Assembly (NCBI RefSeq): GCF_003265345.1
Contig: NZ_QFWW01000002.1
Location: forward strand, 248,001 to 312,000
Length of the DNA stretch: 64,000 nucleotides
Reading direction: 5' to 3'
Source: Lentzea terrae
Lineage (GTDB): Bacteria > Actinomycetota > Actinomycetes > Mycobacteriales > Pseudonocardiaceae
Positions within the stretch are counted from its first letter, which is position 1; every line of letters starts with the position of its first letter. The notes under the pieces are model-generated. The model worked only from the letters and a program-made list of their open reading frames with translations, was not told where the DNA came from and made no database searches. This document shows positions 10,260-19,093 of the stretch, piece by piece. The translations under genes were made by a program, and so were the position numbers.

Positions 10260-10262
10260 CCT
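10257..10262 (+). promoter_or_regulatory. Putative leaderless -10 box of the LppZ-like gene
   Basis: TAGCCT with seven bases to GTG 10270. The TAG is at the same time the stop codon of the alpha/beta hydrolase gene, so stop and promoter element share bases. Confidence 0.45.
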
Positions 10263-10269
10263 GGGCGTC

Positions 10270-11430
10270 GTGGTTCGTTCCGTCGTGTTGTTGGCCGCCG
10301 CCTGCCTGCTGGCAGGGGGCTGCGCGAGCTTTCCTGACGAGCCGGCACCGACGAGTTGGAGCGCCCAGCCACAGCTGACCCCGCAGGCGGGCCCGCGTCC
10401 CGAACTGCCGGGCGAGTACCGGCCGACGCCGGGCGACCAGGGCAGGGGGCAGACGCCGCAGAGCGTGCCGCCGCCGCAGGGCTGCAAGGACTTCAACCCC
10501 GCGGTGATCGCCACCTGCCTCAACACCGTCACGGGCGTCGCGCCGATCGGCGGGGACGCACAGGGCGGGGTCGCCGCCTACGCGACCGAGCGCGGTGGCC
10601 GGCTGGTCAAGGTAACCAAGGACGTCGACCCCGTCGTGATCGCGCAGATCGAGGTGGACACGTCGTCCGACGGCGGCCTGACCGGGCTCGCGTTGTCGGC
10701 GACGTTCGCCGAGGACCAGCTCGCGTACGTGTACGCGACGACCGCCACGGACAACCGGGTGCTGCGGATCGCGCCCGGTGACACGCCCAAGCCGATCCTC
10801 ACCGGCATCCCGAAGGGACCGTCCGGCAACCGCGGTGTGCTGGCCAGCGACCGCAGGGGCGGGCTCCTCGTCGCCACCGGTGACGCCGGGAACCCCGCGC
10901 TGGCCGCCGACCCGAGCTCGCTCGCGGGCAAGGTGCTGCGCATCGACGGCTCCGGCAAGCCCGCCCAGGGCAACCCGACGGCCGGCAACGCGGTCGTCAC
11001 GTCCGGGCTGCGGCAGCCGGGCGGCCTGTGCGTGTCGGCCGACGCCGAGAAGATCTGGGTCACCGACTGGTCGGCCAACTTCGACGCCGTCTACCGCGTC
11101 ACGCCCGGCAAGCTCGGTGACGCCGCGTGGACGTGGCCGGACCGGCCGGGCGTGCTGGGCTGCGCCTCGCTGTCCGACGTGCTGTGGGTGTCCACCGCGA
11201 AGACGCCCGGTCTGCAGAACCTGCCGATGAACTCCGCCGGTGCGTTCACGGGCAAGCCGACGCTCACGATGGACGACCCCAGCAGCTACGGCCGGATGGG
11301 CCCGATCGAGCAGATCAACGACTCGGCCGCGCTCATCGGCACCATCAACAAGGCCGGTGGGCAGCCCATCTCGTCCGACGACAGGGTCGCGATCCTGGTG
11401 CGCTCGGGTCAGAACCCCGGCAAGGACTGA
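10270..11430 (+). CDS. Lipoprotein with glucose/sorbosone dehydrogenase-like propeller, LppZ type
   Basis: A 386-residue exported lipoprotein. The lipobox LAGGC ends at Cys18 or so, followed by a Pro-rich linker to about residue 65. The rest is a beta-propeller of the PQQ-dependent glucose/sorbosone dehydrogenase kind, with blocks such as GLTGLALSATFAEDQLAYVYAT, GNRGVLASDRRGGLLVATGDAGNP and SGLRQPGGLCVS. It corresponds in position to M. tuberculosis LppZ (Rv3006). Whether it binds PQQ or has any dehydrogenase activity cannot be judged. GTG start, probably leaderless. Its 3' end overlaps the convergent LysR gene by 22 bases. Confidence 0.88.
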   Translation: MVRSVVLLAAACLLAGGCASFPDEPAPTSWSAQPQLTPQAGPRPELPGEYRPTPGDQGRGQTPQSVPPPQGCKDFNPAVIATCLNTVTGVAPIGGDAQGGVAAYATERGGRLVKVTKDVDPVVIAQIEVDTSSDGGLTGLALSATFAEDQLAYVYATTATDNRVLRIAPGDTPKPILTGIPKGPSGNRGVLASDRRGGLLVATGDAGNPALAADPSSLAGKVLRIDGSGKPAQGNPTAGNAVVTSGLRQPGGLCVSADAEKIWVTDWSANFDAVYRVTPGKLGDAAWTWPDRPGVLGCASLSDVLWVSTAKTPGLQNLPMNSAGAFTGKPTLTMDDPSSYGRMGPIEQINDSAALIGTINKAGGQPISSDDRVAILVRSGQNPGKD

Positions 11431-12347
11431 GCAGCCCACCAGCGGGCGTAGACCTCACTCTCCTCGACCAGCTTCAGGTAACCGGCCGCGACCTGCTCGC
11501 ACAGGTCGTCGACGTCCGCCGCGACCGGCGCGTCCAGTCGCCAGGCCAGCACGACCTCGCGGACCAGCGGGTTCCCGGTGACCGGCAGCCGCGCGACACC
11601 GGGTGGGGTGCCGCCGACCGGGTAGAGCGGGCACACCGCGCCGGACTCCCTGATCAACGTCAGCGCGACGTGCGCCTCGCTGCTGAAGTGCGCGATCCGC
11701 TGCTCGAACCCGGCCGCCGCGCACTCGCGGGCGAAGTGGGCGTTCATGCCGCTGTCGTCCGGCTCCGGCATGACCCACTTGTCGTCGGCGAGCGCGGCGA
11801 GCGGTACCTCGGGCTCGTGTGCGTACGGGTGGTGCTCCGGCACGCCGACGAACAGCGGCTCGCGGGTCAGCAGGCGGTGTCCCACGTTCGGCGGAAGGTT
11901 CAGCGGAGTGCCGGGAAATTGACGCATTACCGCGATGTCGAGCTCACCTGTCGTGAGCAACGCGGTGAGCGTCCCGGTCTCCTTGATGGTGCGGCTGGTG
12001 ACGTTGTCTTTGAGGGCGGCCACGAGTAGTCCGAAATGATAAGCGGGGATTCCGGCGAGCCTGGTAGGAGCGCTGGGGCTTTGCGCGTTACGGCGCGTTA
12101 CGCGTTCCAGCGTGTGCAGCTGGATGAGCATCGACCGCGCCTCCTGCACGAAATCCGTGCCGGTCGGGGTGAGCTTGGCACCGTCGGCGGTGCGCACGAA
12201 CAACGCGCCACCCAGGTGGTCCTCGATGCGTTTGAGCTGCGTCGTCACCGCGGGCTGGGTGAGGTGCAGGCGTGCGGCGGCCTTGCGCAGGCTGCCGCAG
12301 TCGGCGATCGCCACGACCAGTTCGAGGTGTCGCACTTCCAGACGCAT
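11409..12347 (-). CDS. LysR-type transcriptional regulator
   Basis: A 312-residue LysR regulator. The N-terminal winged helix-turn-helix covers residues 1-60 (MRLEVRHLELVVAIADCGSL, then AARLHLTQPAVTTQLKRIEDHLG), and the C-terminal effector domain has the usual periplasmic-binding-protein-like pattern. The ATG at 12347 gives the canonical LysR N-terminus; TAACAT lies seven bases upstream, so it is probably leaderless. It is divergent from the JAMM-like/NTF2-like/VOC operon, which is its likely target by the usual LysR rule. Effector unknown. Confidence 0.92.
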   Translation of the reverse strand: MRLEVRHLELVVAIADCGSLRKAAARLHLTQPAVTTQLKRIEDHLGGALFVRTADGAKLTPTGTDFVQEARSMLIQLHTLERVTRRNAQSPSAPTRLAGIPAYHFGLLVAALKDNVTSRTIKETGTLTALLTTGELDIAVMRQFPGTPLNLPPNVGHRLLTREPLFVGVPEHHPYAHEPEVPLAALADDKWVMPEPDDSGMNAHFARECAAAGFEQRIAHFSSEAHVALTLIRESGAVCPLYPVGGTPPGVARLPVTGNPLVREVVLAWRLDAPVAADVDDLCEQVAAGYLKLVEESEVYARWWAAQSLPGF

Positions 12348-12411
12348 GCACCCGATGTTATCGCTGAATGTAATAGGCCGAACACCCTTCGCAATCGATA
12401 CGTTCGGCATC
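12348..12411. promoter_or_regulatory. Divergent promoter/operator between LysR gene and its likely target operon
   Basis: A 64-base gap between two divergent start codons. It has TAACAT seven bases before the LysR ATG (minus strand, 12355-12360) and TACGTT seven bases before GTG 12412 (plus strand, 12399-12404). The AT-richer segment near 12357-12374 contains an imperfect dyad, TTA-cgctgaatg-TAA type, that fits the loose T-N11-A rule for LysR boxes. Confidence 0.45.
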
Positions 12412-13053
12412 GTGATGGAATTGGCCGAGCGCCCGACGCGCACCGATGCGGTGCTGTTTTCGGACCGCGCAGTGAAAACGTTTCTGGAGGCCGCGTCCGC
12501 CGAATACTCGTTCATCACCGAGGACGAACCGAGACCGTGTTTCGCGGTCCTGCTGGGTCTCACCGCGGGCTCGGAGGCCGTGGTCTCCGACGTCGCGTTC
12601 GGCCGCAACGCGCGGCTGACCGACCCCTCGGCGCGCGAGGAGTTCGCGGCCACGATCGTGCCGCGGTTCGGCACGGCGTACGAGAACCCGGTGCGGGCGT
12701 GGTGGCTCGACCCCGCCGACCTGCTCACGATCACGCGCACGGCCGACGCCGCGGGCTTGGACGTCCTCGGCTCGATCCACCTGCACCCGGACTGGCACCG
12801 GCTCGGCCCGGAGTGCGAGCGCGACCGGCCGTTGAGCGACAGCCCGACGCCGATGGACGAGCACATGTTCCGCAACAGCGGATGGCCCGTGAACGTCGTC
12901 TGCTACCTCGAACGCCGCCATGGCGGCCTCTACTACTCGCTTGCCGCGTGGGACGCCGAGTGCCTGCGCCTGCCCTTGAGGACTTCACATGACCGAGCAG
13001 ATCTACGCGCTGTGGCAACGCATGGAGCAGGGCTGGGCCCTTGGCGACGGTGA
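12412..13053 (+). CDS. JAMM/MPN-like putative metalloprotease, C-terminus probably frameshifted
   Basis: 213 residues as read. The block GSIHLHPDWH followed by LSDSPTPMDEHMF resembles the zinc-binding H-x-H ... S/T-x-x-D pattern of JAMM/MPN proteases, and a conserved-looking Glu lies in the N-terminal part; the match is suggestive only. The reading frame overlaps the next gene by 65 bases. In the adjacent frame the codons following LRLPL read LEDFT-stop, ending at 12992 as ATGA with the next start, the usual operon junction. A one-base shift near 12970-12977 is therefore likely. Start GTG 12412 (or ATG 12415). First gene of the LysR-linked operon. Confidence 0.55.
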   Translation: MMELAERPTRTDAVLFSDRAVKTFLEAASAEYSFITEDEPRPCFAVLLGLTAGSEAVVSDVAFGRNARLTDPSAREEFAATIVPRFGTAYENPVRAWWLDPADLLTITRTADAAGLDVLGSIHLHPDWHRLGPECERDRPLSDSPTPMDEHMFRNSGWPVNVVCYLERRHGGLYYSLAAWDAECLRLPLRTSHDRADLRAVATHGAGLGPWRR

Positions 13054-13357
13054 GGCGTTCGCCGGCGTGTTCAGCGAGGACGTCGACTTCGTGACCGTGC
13101 GCGGTGAGGAGCTGTTCGGGCGGCGGGCCGTGGCGCTCGGGCACGGCCAGCTCTTCGCCGGGCCGTACCGCGACACCAAGCTGACCACCGAGATCAGCCT
13201 GATCAAGCCGCTGTCCGAGGAGATCTCGGTCGTGCACGTCACGTCTTCCATCGCCCCGGCGGGCATCACCACGCACGCGCAGGCCGTCGTCGTGCGGCGC
13301 GCTGACGGGTGGGAGATCGCCGCGTTCCACAACATGATCCCGAAGGGAAAGTCATGA
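12989..13357 (+). CDS. SgcJ/EcaC-type NTF2-like (SnoaL/DUF4440) protein
   Basis: A 122-residue NTF2-like cone-shaped protein of the SgcJ/EcaC group: IYALWQRMEQGWALGDGEAFAGVFSEDVDFVTVRGEELFGRRAVALGH is the typical first half, and AVVVRRADGWEIAAFHNM the typical end. Members include polyketide-cyclase-like and scaffold proteins; most have no proven activity. The stop overlaps the next ATG (ATGA), so it is translationally coupled to the VOC gene. It probably works with its operon partners under the LysR regulator. Confidence 0.85.
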   Translation: MTEQIYALWQRMEQGWALGDGEAFAGVFSEDVDFVTVRGEELFGRRAVALGHGQLFAGPYRDTKLTTEISLIKPLSEEISVVHVTSSIAPAGITTHAQAVVVRRADGWEIAAFHNMIPKGKS

Positions 13358-13722
13358 GCAGGCCCCGGTTGCGGCACATCGCGTTCGTCGTGCAGGACGC
13401 GAAGGAGATGGCCGACTTCTACACCTCGCGGTTCGGGATGGAGCTGTTCCACACCGACCCCGACGGCAGCCACTTCGTCACCGACGGGTACATCAACCTG
13501 GCCCTGATCCAGCAACGCCTGGACGGCGACGTCCCCACCGGCTTCAACCACTTCGGCTTCCACGTCTCCTCGGTTGAGCCCTATCTGGAGACATTGGAGC
13601 CCAAGCCGGCGCTGCGTGGTGGGGACCGGCCGTTCGCGGAGTACCGCGCCATCGACCCCGAGGGCAACTGGTTCGACCTCTCAGCCCACGGCTTCCTGCC
13701 GCCAGGAGCCGGGGAGGCGTGA
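13354..13722 (+). CDS. VOC (glyoxalase/dioxygenase fold) protein
   Basis: A 122-residue single-module-pair VOC protein. His in RHIAFVVQDAKEMADFYTSRFGM, His in NHFGFHVSS and Glu/Asp in RAIDPEGNWFDLS fit metal-binding positions of glyoxalase-fold enzymes. Such proteins include glyoxalases, dioxygenases and drug-binding resistance proteins; the substrate is unknown. GAAGGGAA precedes ATG 13354, which overlaps the previous stop. Third gene of the LysR-linked operon; a strong hairpin spans its stop codon. Confidence 0.85.
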   Translation: MSRPRLRHIAFVVQDAKEMADFYTSRFGMELFHTDPDGSHFVTDGYINLALIQQRLDGDVPTGFNHFGFHVSSVEPYLETLEPKPALRGGDRPFAEYRAIDPEGNWFDLSAHGFLPPGAGEA

Positions 13723-13735
13723 ACCTCCCCGGCTC
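13706..13735. terminator. Bidirectional terminator between VOC and carboxypeptidase genes
   Basis: Perfect 12-bp inverted repeat GAGCCGGGGAGG / CCTCCCCGGCTC, loop CGTGAA containing the VOC stop codon. It lies between two convergent genes whose stops are 20 bases apart and has no T-run on either side. Confidence 0.7.
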
Positions 13736-13741
13736 GGGTGA

Positions 13742-16228
13742 CTAGCGCGTGCCCGTCCAGAAGATGGCGCGCGCAACCTGGGCGTACAGGCCCTTCGGGT
13801 GGTTGCGGAACATCGGCTCGGTGCCGAACAGCACCACCTTCGTGCCGCCCGCCGACGTGCCGGAGACGACCGCCGCCTGACCCGCGGCGGCGTCCTGGCC
13901 GCCGGTGCCGTTGTCGCGGGCGTGCCAGTGGCCCGCCGCGATCACCGTGCTGCCGTAGCGCTGCTCGACCGTCACGCCCGCGCCGAGGTTCGTGAACCAC
14001 TGCGGCGAGTAGACGAACGAGTGCGGCAGCGCGCCGGTGCCGACCGGGCCGGTGCCGTTGACGACGTTCACGACACCGTTGGCGTCCTCCCACCCGGCGA
14101 CCGGCGTTGCCTGCAGGAGCTTGGCGTCGACGTTGAACTTGCTGCCCGTCGCACCGCGCGTGACAACGCCACCGCGCTTGAGGAACTCGTCGAGCGCGGC
14201 CTTCGCGGCAGGGGTGAGCTGGGTGTAGTTCAGGCCCGCACCCACGTACAGCGTGTCGATGCGCGACCAGTCGAAGCCTGCGTTCAGCACGGCCGTGGAG
14301 ATCGTGCGGACGTCGAACCCGGACTCCCGCAGCACCTGCAGCTCATCTGCCGAAACGGCGGCCGCGACCACCTTGCGCTGCAACGCGACGCCGCCGGGCT
14401 TGGCGGTGGTGAAGCGCACGCCGTAGCGGTCGGCGACTTCCTGCGCGGCGGCCCGGTCCTGGGCCGGGACGACGACCGTGCCGTCGTCCTGCCTGCGCAG
14501 CTCGAGGCCGCGGGACAGCAGGTCGTTGACGGCGTTGACGTCCTTCTGGTCGGTCAACGTCAGCGCCAGGTCGGCACCAGGCGCGGCGTCGACGGCACCG
14601 GTCGGTGCGGCGGCCACGACGGGCTTGCCGTCGAACCGGAACGGACCGCTCTTGTAGATGTCGACGGACGCGCCCCAGAGCAGGCGGTGGCTCCAGCCGG
14701 AGATGTCGTACATCACCGGCGCCTTGTCGGAGATGTCGCTGCCCTGCTCCAGCATCACGTTCGCGAGGCCGCGCTTCGGCTGGTGCATGTCCACGACGTA
14801 CGACCCGGCCGGATAGCGCTTACCGCCCAGGGTGAACGGCCGTTCGGCGCGCTCGACCCGGACGTCGTGCCGGACGAGCTGGTCGACGAGCCGCGCGGCG
14901 GCGGGCGCCGACCGGTCACCGGTGATCACGTAGGCGCGCGGGAACTCCGTGGTGAAGCGGTCTTCCGGCCCGAAGCCGGGCACGAACCCGTCCGGGATGT
15001 ACCGCTGCGCCTCACCGGCGGCACCGCGGCGGAACATCTCCGTCTGGTTCGCGATGAGGTCGCGCCGGTTGTCGTCCACGTAGTCGAGCGTGGTGTTGAT
15101 GGTGGCCTCGACGACGTCGGTGTTGATCTTCGAACGCCGCTGCAGCTCGGCCGCCGGCAGGGCGTCGTAGTCGCCGCGGTTGACCCGCATCGGGATCTCG
15201 ATCGTGTACGAGACGGCACCGTGGTACATCGCGTACTGCGCGGTGTAGATCGGCGCCCAGCCGTCCCACTCGCCGACCGGGTAGTCGCGGAACGGGATCT
15301 CCGGCTTCGCCGCCTCCGGGTGTCCCAGCGCCTGCACGGCCTTCTCCATCAGCAGGCCGTTGGCGTAGCCGTGCTTGATGTAGAGGTCGAAGTCGTAGTT
15401 CTGGCCGTGCGGCGGCGTGGTCGGCTCGATCAGCGTGTTCGCCACGTAACCGTGCTCGTCCAGCATCATCAGCGGCTGGGTGCGTTCGACCATCTCCTGC
15501 ATCGCCCGGTTCTCCGGCTGGGAGTTCGTGACGAAGTCGCGGTTGAGGTCGAAGCCGGCGGCGTTCGCCCGCGTACCGGCGACGCGGCCGTCCGGGTTCG
15601 CGGTCAGGTTGAAGTAGATCCTGCTGCGCCGCAACAGGTTCTGCACCTCACGGTCGTTGCTCGTGGCGAGGTGCTCGATGACCCGCAGCGCGCCGTCGGT
15701 GCCCTCCCACTCGTCACCGTGGATGTTGTTGTTGATCCAGATCGGTGCCTTGTAGAGACCGGCAGGGACGTTGCGTCCCTCTTCGACGGTGGCCCGGAAC
15801 CGTTCCTGGATGCGGGTTTCGGTGGGACTCTCCGGCGCGGTCAGCGTCACCAGGTACAGGTCGCGGCCGAGCCCGGACTGACCGGCCACCTCGACCGAGA
15901 TCCGGTTGCTCTTCTGCTGCAACGCGTTCAGCTTCGGCGCGAGCGAGTGGTACGGCGCGAGGCCGAGCTTGATGGCTTTGTCGGCCGGGTTCTCCGGGTA
16001 GGTCCGCAGCTTGGTCCTGCGCGGGTAGCCCTGGTGGCGGTCGGCCTGGTTTTCCCCCTGGGCCAGCACGGACTGCGCCGAGAAAGCGCTGTCCAGCGTG
16101 GCTACTTCGTTGCGCTCAGGCCCGTTCCCGGGCTCTCGGTCTGGGTTCGACGGTTGTGCTGATCCGGTGACGGGCGCCGCCACGGCAGCGGCGACCGCCA
16201 GAAGAACAGCGAGCAGAGTTCTGCGCAT
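13742..16228 (-). CDS. Secreted M14-family zinc carboxypeptidase
   Basis: An 828-residue exported metallopeptidase. A signal peptide runs to about residue 24 (VTGSAQ). The zinc ligands of the M14 domain are visible in NNNIHGDEWEG, the substrate-binding block in NLTANPDGRVAG and DLNRDFVT, and the catalytic glutamate in SYTIEIPM. The domain spans roughly residues 75-380; the long C-terminal half is a conserved extension of unknown fold. It should remove C-terminal residues from peptides outside the cell. A long hairpin lies 15-60 bases upstream of its ATG. Confidence 0.92.
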   Translation of the reverse strand: MRRTLLAVLLAVAAAVAAPVTGSAQPSNPDREPGNGPERNEVATLDSAFSAQSVLAQGENQADRHQGYPRRTKLRTYPENPADKAIKLGLAPYHSLAPKLNALQQKSNRISVEVAGQSGLGRDLYLVTLTAPESPTETRIQERFRATVEEGRNVPAGLYKAPIWINNNIHGDEWEGTDGALRVIEHLATSNDREVQNLLRRSRIYFNLTANPDGRVAGTRANAAGFDLNRDFVTNSQPENRAMQEMVERTQPLMMLDEHGYVANTLIEPTTPPHGQNYDFDLYIKHGYANGLLMEKAVQALGHPEAAKPEIPFRDYPVGEWDGWAPIYTAQYAMYHGAVSYTIEIPMRVNRGDYDALPAAELQRRSKINTDVVEATINTTLDYVDDNRRDLIANQTEMFRRGAAGEAQRYIPDGFVPGFGPEDRFTTEFPRAYVITGDRSAPAAARLVDQLVRHDVRVERAERPFTLGGKRYPAGSYVVDMHQPKRGLANVMLEQGSDISDKAPVMYDISGWSHRLLWGASVDIYKSGPFRFDGKPVVAAAPTGAVDAAPGADLALTLTDQKDVNAVNDLLSRGLELRRQDDGTVVVPAQDRAAAQEVADRYGVRFTTAKPGGVALQRKVVAAAVSADELQVLRESGFDVRTISTAVLNAGFDWSRIDTLYVGAGLNYTQLTPAAKAALDEFLKRGGVVTRGATGSKFNVDAKLLQATPVAGWEDANGVVNVVNGTGPVGTGALPHSFVYSPQWFTNLGAGVTVEQRYGSTVIAAGHWHARDNGTGGQDAAAGQAAVVSGTSAGGTKVVLFGTEPMFRNHPKGLYAQVARAIFWTGTR

Positions 16229-16243
16229 GCGGTCGTTTCTCGC

Positions 16244-16287
16244 ACAACGGCCCGCGTATCGACTAGAGCCGATAGGCGGGCCGTTGT
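16244..16287. terminator. Long imperfect palindrome in the carboxypeptidase leader
   Basis: ACAACGGCCCGC-g-TATCG / CGATA-g-GCGGGCCGTTGT with an eight-base loop: 17 paired bases and one G-G mismatch. It is 16 bases upstream of the carboxypeptidase ATG and about 150 bases after the TPR-CHAT gene stop on the same strand. It could terminate the CHAT transcript or be an element of the carboxypeptidase 5' leader. Confidence 0.55.
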
Positions 16288-16437
16288 CTTCCCCTCGGTC
16301 AAGACCTGGACCACGAGACTGGCACAGACCACCGCGATGAGCGAGAGAAGTTCACCAACCTCGCTCGCCAACTGGGGCACAAATAACCACTGACCTGCGC
16401 GTTCAGTTCACTGAACGGTGACAACCACTCGAACGGC

Positions 16438-19011
16438 CTAGCCAGAACCCAGGCACAGGAACGGCCGCCGGAACGGGTCCTTCGCCATCGCCTCGGCCAA
16501 CGCCACCGCCGGCGCCGCACCGGCCACCAACGCCTGGTGGTAGTCGGCCATCGCGGCCGCGCTGACCTCGTCGCCGACCTTGCTGGCGGCGGCCACGACC
16601 GTCCGGGTACCGCCCGCGAGCATCGCCCCGGCGAACCCCAACGCCTCGTCACCAGGCCTGATCCGGTTCAACGCCAGCGAGCAGGCGGCGAGCACGACGT
16701 GCGCCGGCGGCTTCCTGAGCCGGCCGAGCTCGTGCGCGAACAAGGGCCCGTCGACCAGCTCAAGCCGCGAGAACAACGCGTTCTCGTTCTCGTGCTCACC
16801 GTGCGCCGCGACGTGCACGAGATCCGCGCCGTCGAGATGCGCGAGAACCTCCGCGGCCGTCGCGTCCTCACCCGACAGCACCTTGGCCTTCTCGTGGTGC
16901 GCGGCGAGCCGGTCCAGCTCACCGTCCGCGAACTGCAGGCTCGGCCCCCGCACCAGCAACACCCGATCAGCCCTGGGCTGGCCGGCCTGGGTCGCGGCGA
17001 GCCAGGCCGTCGCACTCGGCGCCGTCACGACCGGCCGCCCGTGCAGACTCGGGATGACACCCCACGGCACCGCGTACAAGGTGCCGGTCGGCACCACCAC
17101 CAACTCGCGCTCGCCGATCAGCCGGCTCAACGGCTTGATCAGCAACGCATCGAGCGTGTCCGCCTGCCTGCGCGCCGACGCTCCGATGACCTGCACCAAC
17201 GGCGGCGGCAGGTAATCAGGCGCCAACGCGTTGAGGTCGAAGTGGAGCTTCTGGGCGCTCTCCAGCGCCTCCTTCGCAGCACCCAGCCGAACCATCCGCA
17301 CCTTGCCGCCGGCGATGACGACGGCGACCATCCCGCCCGCCGACACCACAAAGCTGACCATGGCCCGCTCGCCCAGCTCGGCGATCACCTCGGTCAGCTC
17401 GGCCATCGGGCGCGGCTTGCCCCAGCGCTGCGCGTTCCAGCCGAGCCGGTTCGCCTCCCGCTGCGCCTTGGCCAGCTTGGTGCGCAGCTCCTGGGTGGGC
17501 CTGCCGTCCAGACCCGCTCGCATCAGGTCCCGACCGAGCCCGCGGACCTCCACGATCCGCTCGGCCAGCTCAGAGTTCTCCACGTGCTCCAGCGGCTCGT
17601 AGCGGTAGGTCTGCGCGCGGGTGCGTTCCAGCCACACGAACAGCTGCCGTGCGTCATTGCTCTCCAGCACCAACCGGATCGCAAGCTCGCCGAGCTCCCT
17701 GCCGTGCACAGCGGTGGCCGACACGAGTTCGAGTCCGCCGAGCTGGTCGCGCACCTGCCCGAGTTCTTCCAGGCCTCTGCGGGCGTGCAGCAACGCGGAT
17801 CGGCGATTGCCCTTGGCCAACGCGAGTTCCGCGAGCACGAGCCTGCGTTGCATGCGGTGATCGATCGGAGTGACGGCACGAGGACCGGGCAGCTGCCGCA
17901 GCAACTCCTCGGCGTCGGCGGTCCTACGCCTGCGCACTTCGAGCCGTGCGGCGAGCAGCTTCGCCAGTCTGGCCTCGTCGACGAGGTGGTTCGCCGCGAG
18001 CTCGTCGGAGAGCGACAACGCCTTCTGCACCAAGGAGTTTGTCACACGCTTTGTCTGCATCGCGTGTGCCCAGAGTTCGATCAGCGCGGCCATCATCCAC
18101 CAGGTGCTGCCGCGCTTCACCAGCTTGCGCGACGACGCCTTCGCCATCCTCCGTGCGAGGTCGAACTGGTCGTCCAGCAACGCCGCCGACGCGCGGAACA
18201 TCTCGACCTCAGCGACGTCCTGTCCGACCTTCTCCTTGCGCATCACCGGCAACGCCTCGTCGAGCGCCCGACCGGCCTCATCGGACAGTCCGATCATGAG
18301 CATGGCTTCCGCCTGGTCGAGTTGGACCCCGCTGAGCAACGAAGCCTGCTCCTGAAGACGAAGAACACGCCCGGCTTCCTCGTAGTACCGCAAGGCTTCC
18401 GCGAGGTCGCCGCTCTGCTTGTAGGTGTTTGCCAGAGCATGCTGCGTGTACGGATACAGGTCGTCCAGCTTGTGCTCGCGGGAAAGCGCGCTCGCGCGTT
18501 CCAGGTCGGCGATCGCGACGTCACGTCGGCGGACAGCCGCATTGGCAAAGGCACGGGCGATGCGCGCCGAGGCGAGTTGTCGTACGAGGTTGGGCTCCAG
18601 TGGATCCGGCGAGGACGCCATTTCGTTCTCGATGAAGCCGATGATCGGGCCGAACCACTGAACCGCCTGCTCCGGCTGGCCGAGCCGCAGAATGATGTTG
18701 CCCTGACTGTGGTCAATGCACCCGTTCAGCAACGCTCGCAGCTTGGGGTCTGCGAGGGTGTCGGCTTCGCGCCGGGCGGCATCGAACGTCTCGACTGCGA
18801 CGGACATTCCGCTGGTCTCGCCGAGGCTGCGGCCCAGGGTGTAGAGGATTCGCACCCGCAGGTCTGTCCGTTCCGGACTGTCAGGGGCGCGATCGGTGTG
18901 CACGAGTGCACGGTTGAGCAGCCGGATGGCCGCAGGAGCGCGGTAGTTCTCCTGCTCGGCCCATCCGCTTCTGTACAACTCGCGCGCTCTGGTCAGGGCA
19001 CGAGCGGGCAT
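16438..19011 (-). CDS. TPR-CHAT caspase-like protease
   Basis: An 857-residue protein. Residues 1 to about 500 are alpha-helical TPR-like repeats (for example LYPYTQHALANTYKQSGDLAEALRYYEEA in the middle). The C-terminal 300 residues are a CHAT domain, a caspase-like protease, with the catalytic histidine in LVHVAAHGEHE and cysteine in VVLAACSLA. CHAT proteases act in bacterial conflict and signalling systems and cleave specific partner proteins. ATG 19011 is used; ATG 19029 is possible but has GGAGG only one base away. A small protein of unknown function is encoded 82 bases upstream in the same direction and is a candidate partner. Confidence 0.88.
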   Translation of the reverse strand: MPARALTRARELYRSGWAEQENYRAPAAIRLLNRALVHTDRAPDSPERTDLRVRILYTLGRSLGETSGMSVAVETFDAARREADTLADPKLRALLNGCIDHSQGNIILRLGQPEQAVQWFGPIIGFIENEMASSPDPLEPNLVRQLASARIARAFANAAVRRRDVAIADLERASALSREHKLDDLYPYTQHALANTYKQSGDLAEALRYYEEAGRVLRLQEQASLLSGVQLDQAEAMLMIGLSDEAGRALDEALPVMRKEKVGQDVAEVEMFRASAALLDDQFDLARRMAKASSRKLVKRGSTWWMMAALIELWAHAMQTKRVTNSLVQKALSLSDELAANHLVDEARLAKLLAARLEVRRRRTADAEELLRQLPGPRAVTPIDHRMQRRLVLAELALAKGNRRSALLHARRGLEELGQVRDQLGGLELVSATAVHGRELGELAIRLVLESNDARQLFVWLERTRAQTYRYEPLEHVENSELAERIVEVRGLGRDLMRAGLDGRPTQELRTKLAKAQREANRLGWNAQRWGKPRPMAELTEVIAELGERAMVSFVVSAGGMVAVVIAGGKVRMVRLGAAKEALESAQKLHFDLNALAPDYLPPPLVQVIGASARRQADTLDALLIKPLSRLIGERELVVVPTGTLYAVPWGVIPSLHGRPVVTAPSATAWLAATQAGQPRADRVLLVRGPSLQFADGELDRLAAHHEKAKVLSGEDATAAEVLAHLDGADLVHVAAHGEHENENALFSRLELVDGPLFAHELGRLRKPPAHVVLAACSLALNRIRPGDEALGFAGAMLAGGTRTVVAAASKVGDEVSAAAMADYHQALVAGAAPAVALAEAMAKDPFRRPFLCLGSG

Positions 19012-19093
19012 GTGATCATCACACCACATGCCTCCAAATGGCGCTGTCCGCCAACCAGGCGCAGGCCAGGTCGACGGACAACGCAGAGGGTGA

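Noticed and set aside
16102-16380. 92-codon minus-strand ORF upstream of the M14 gene
   Set aside because: It overlaps the M14 signal peptide in another frame and has no conserved features.
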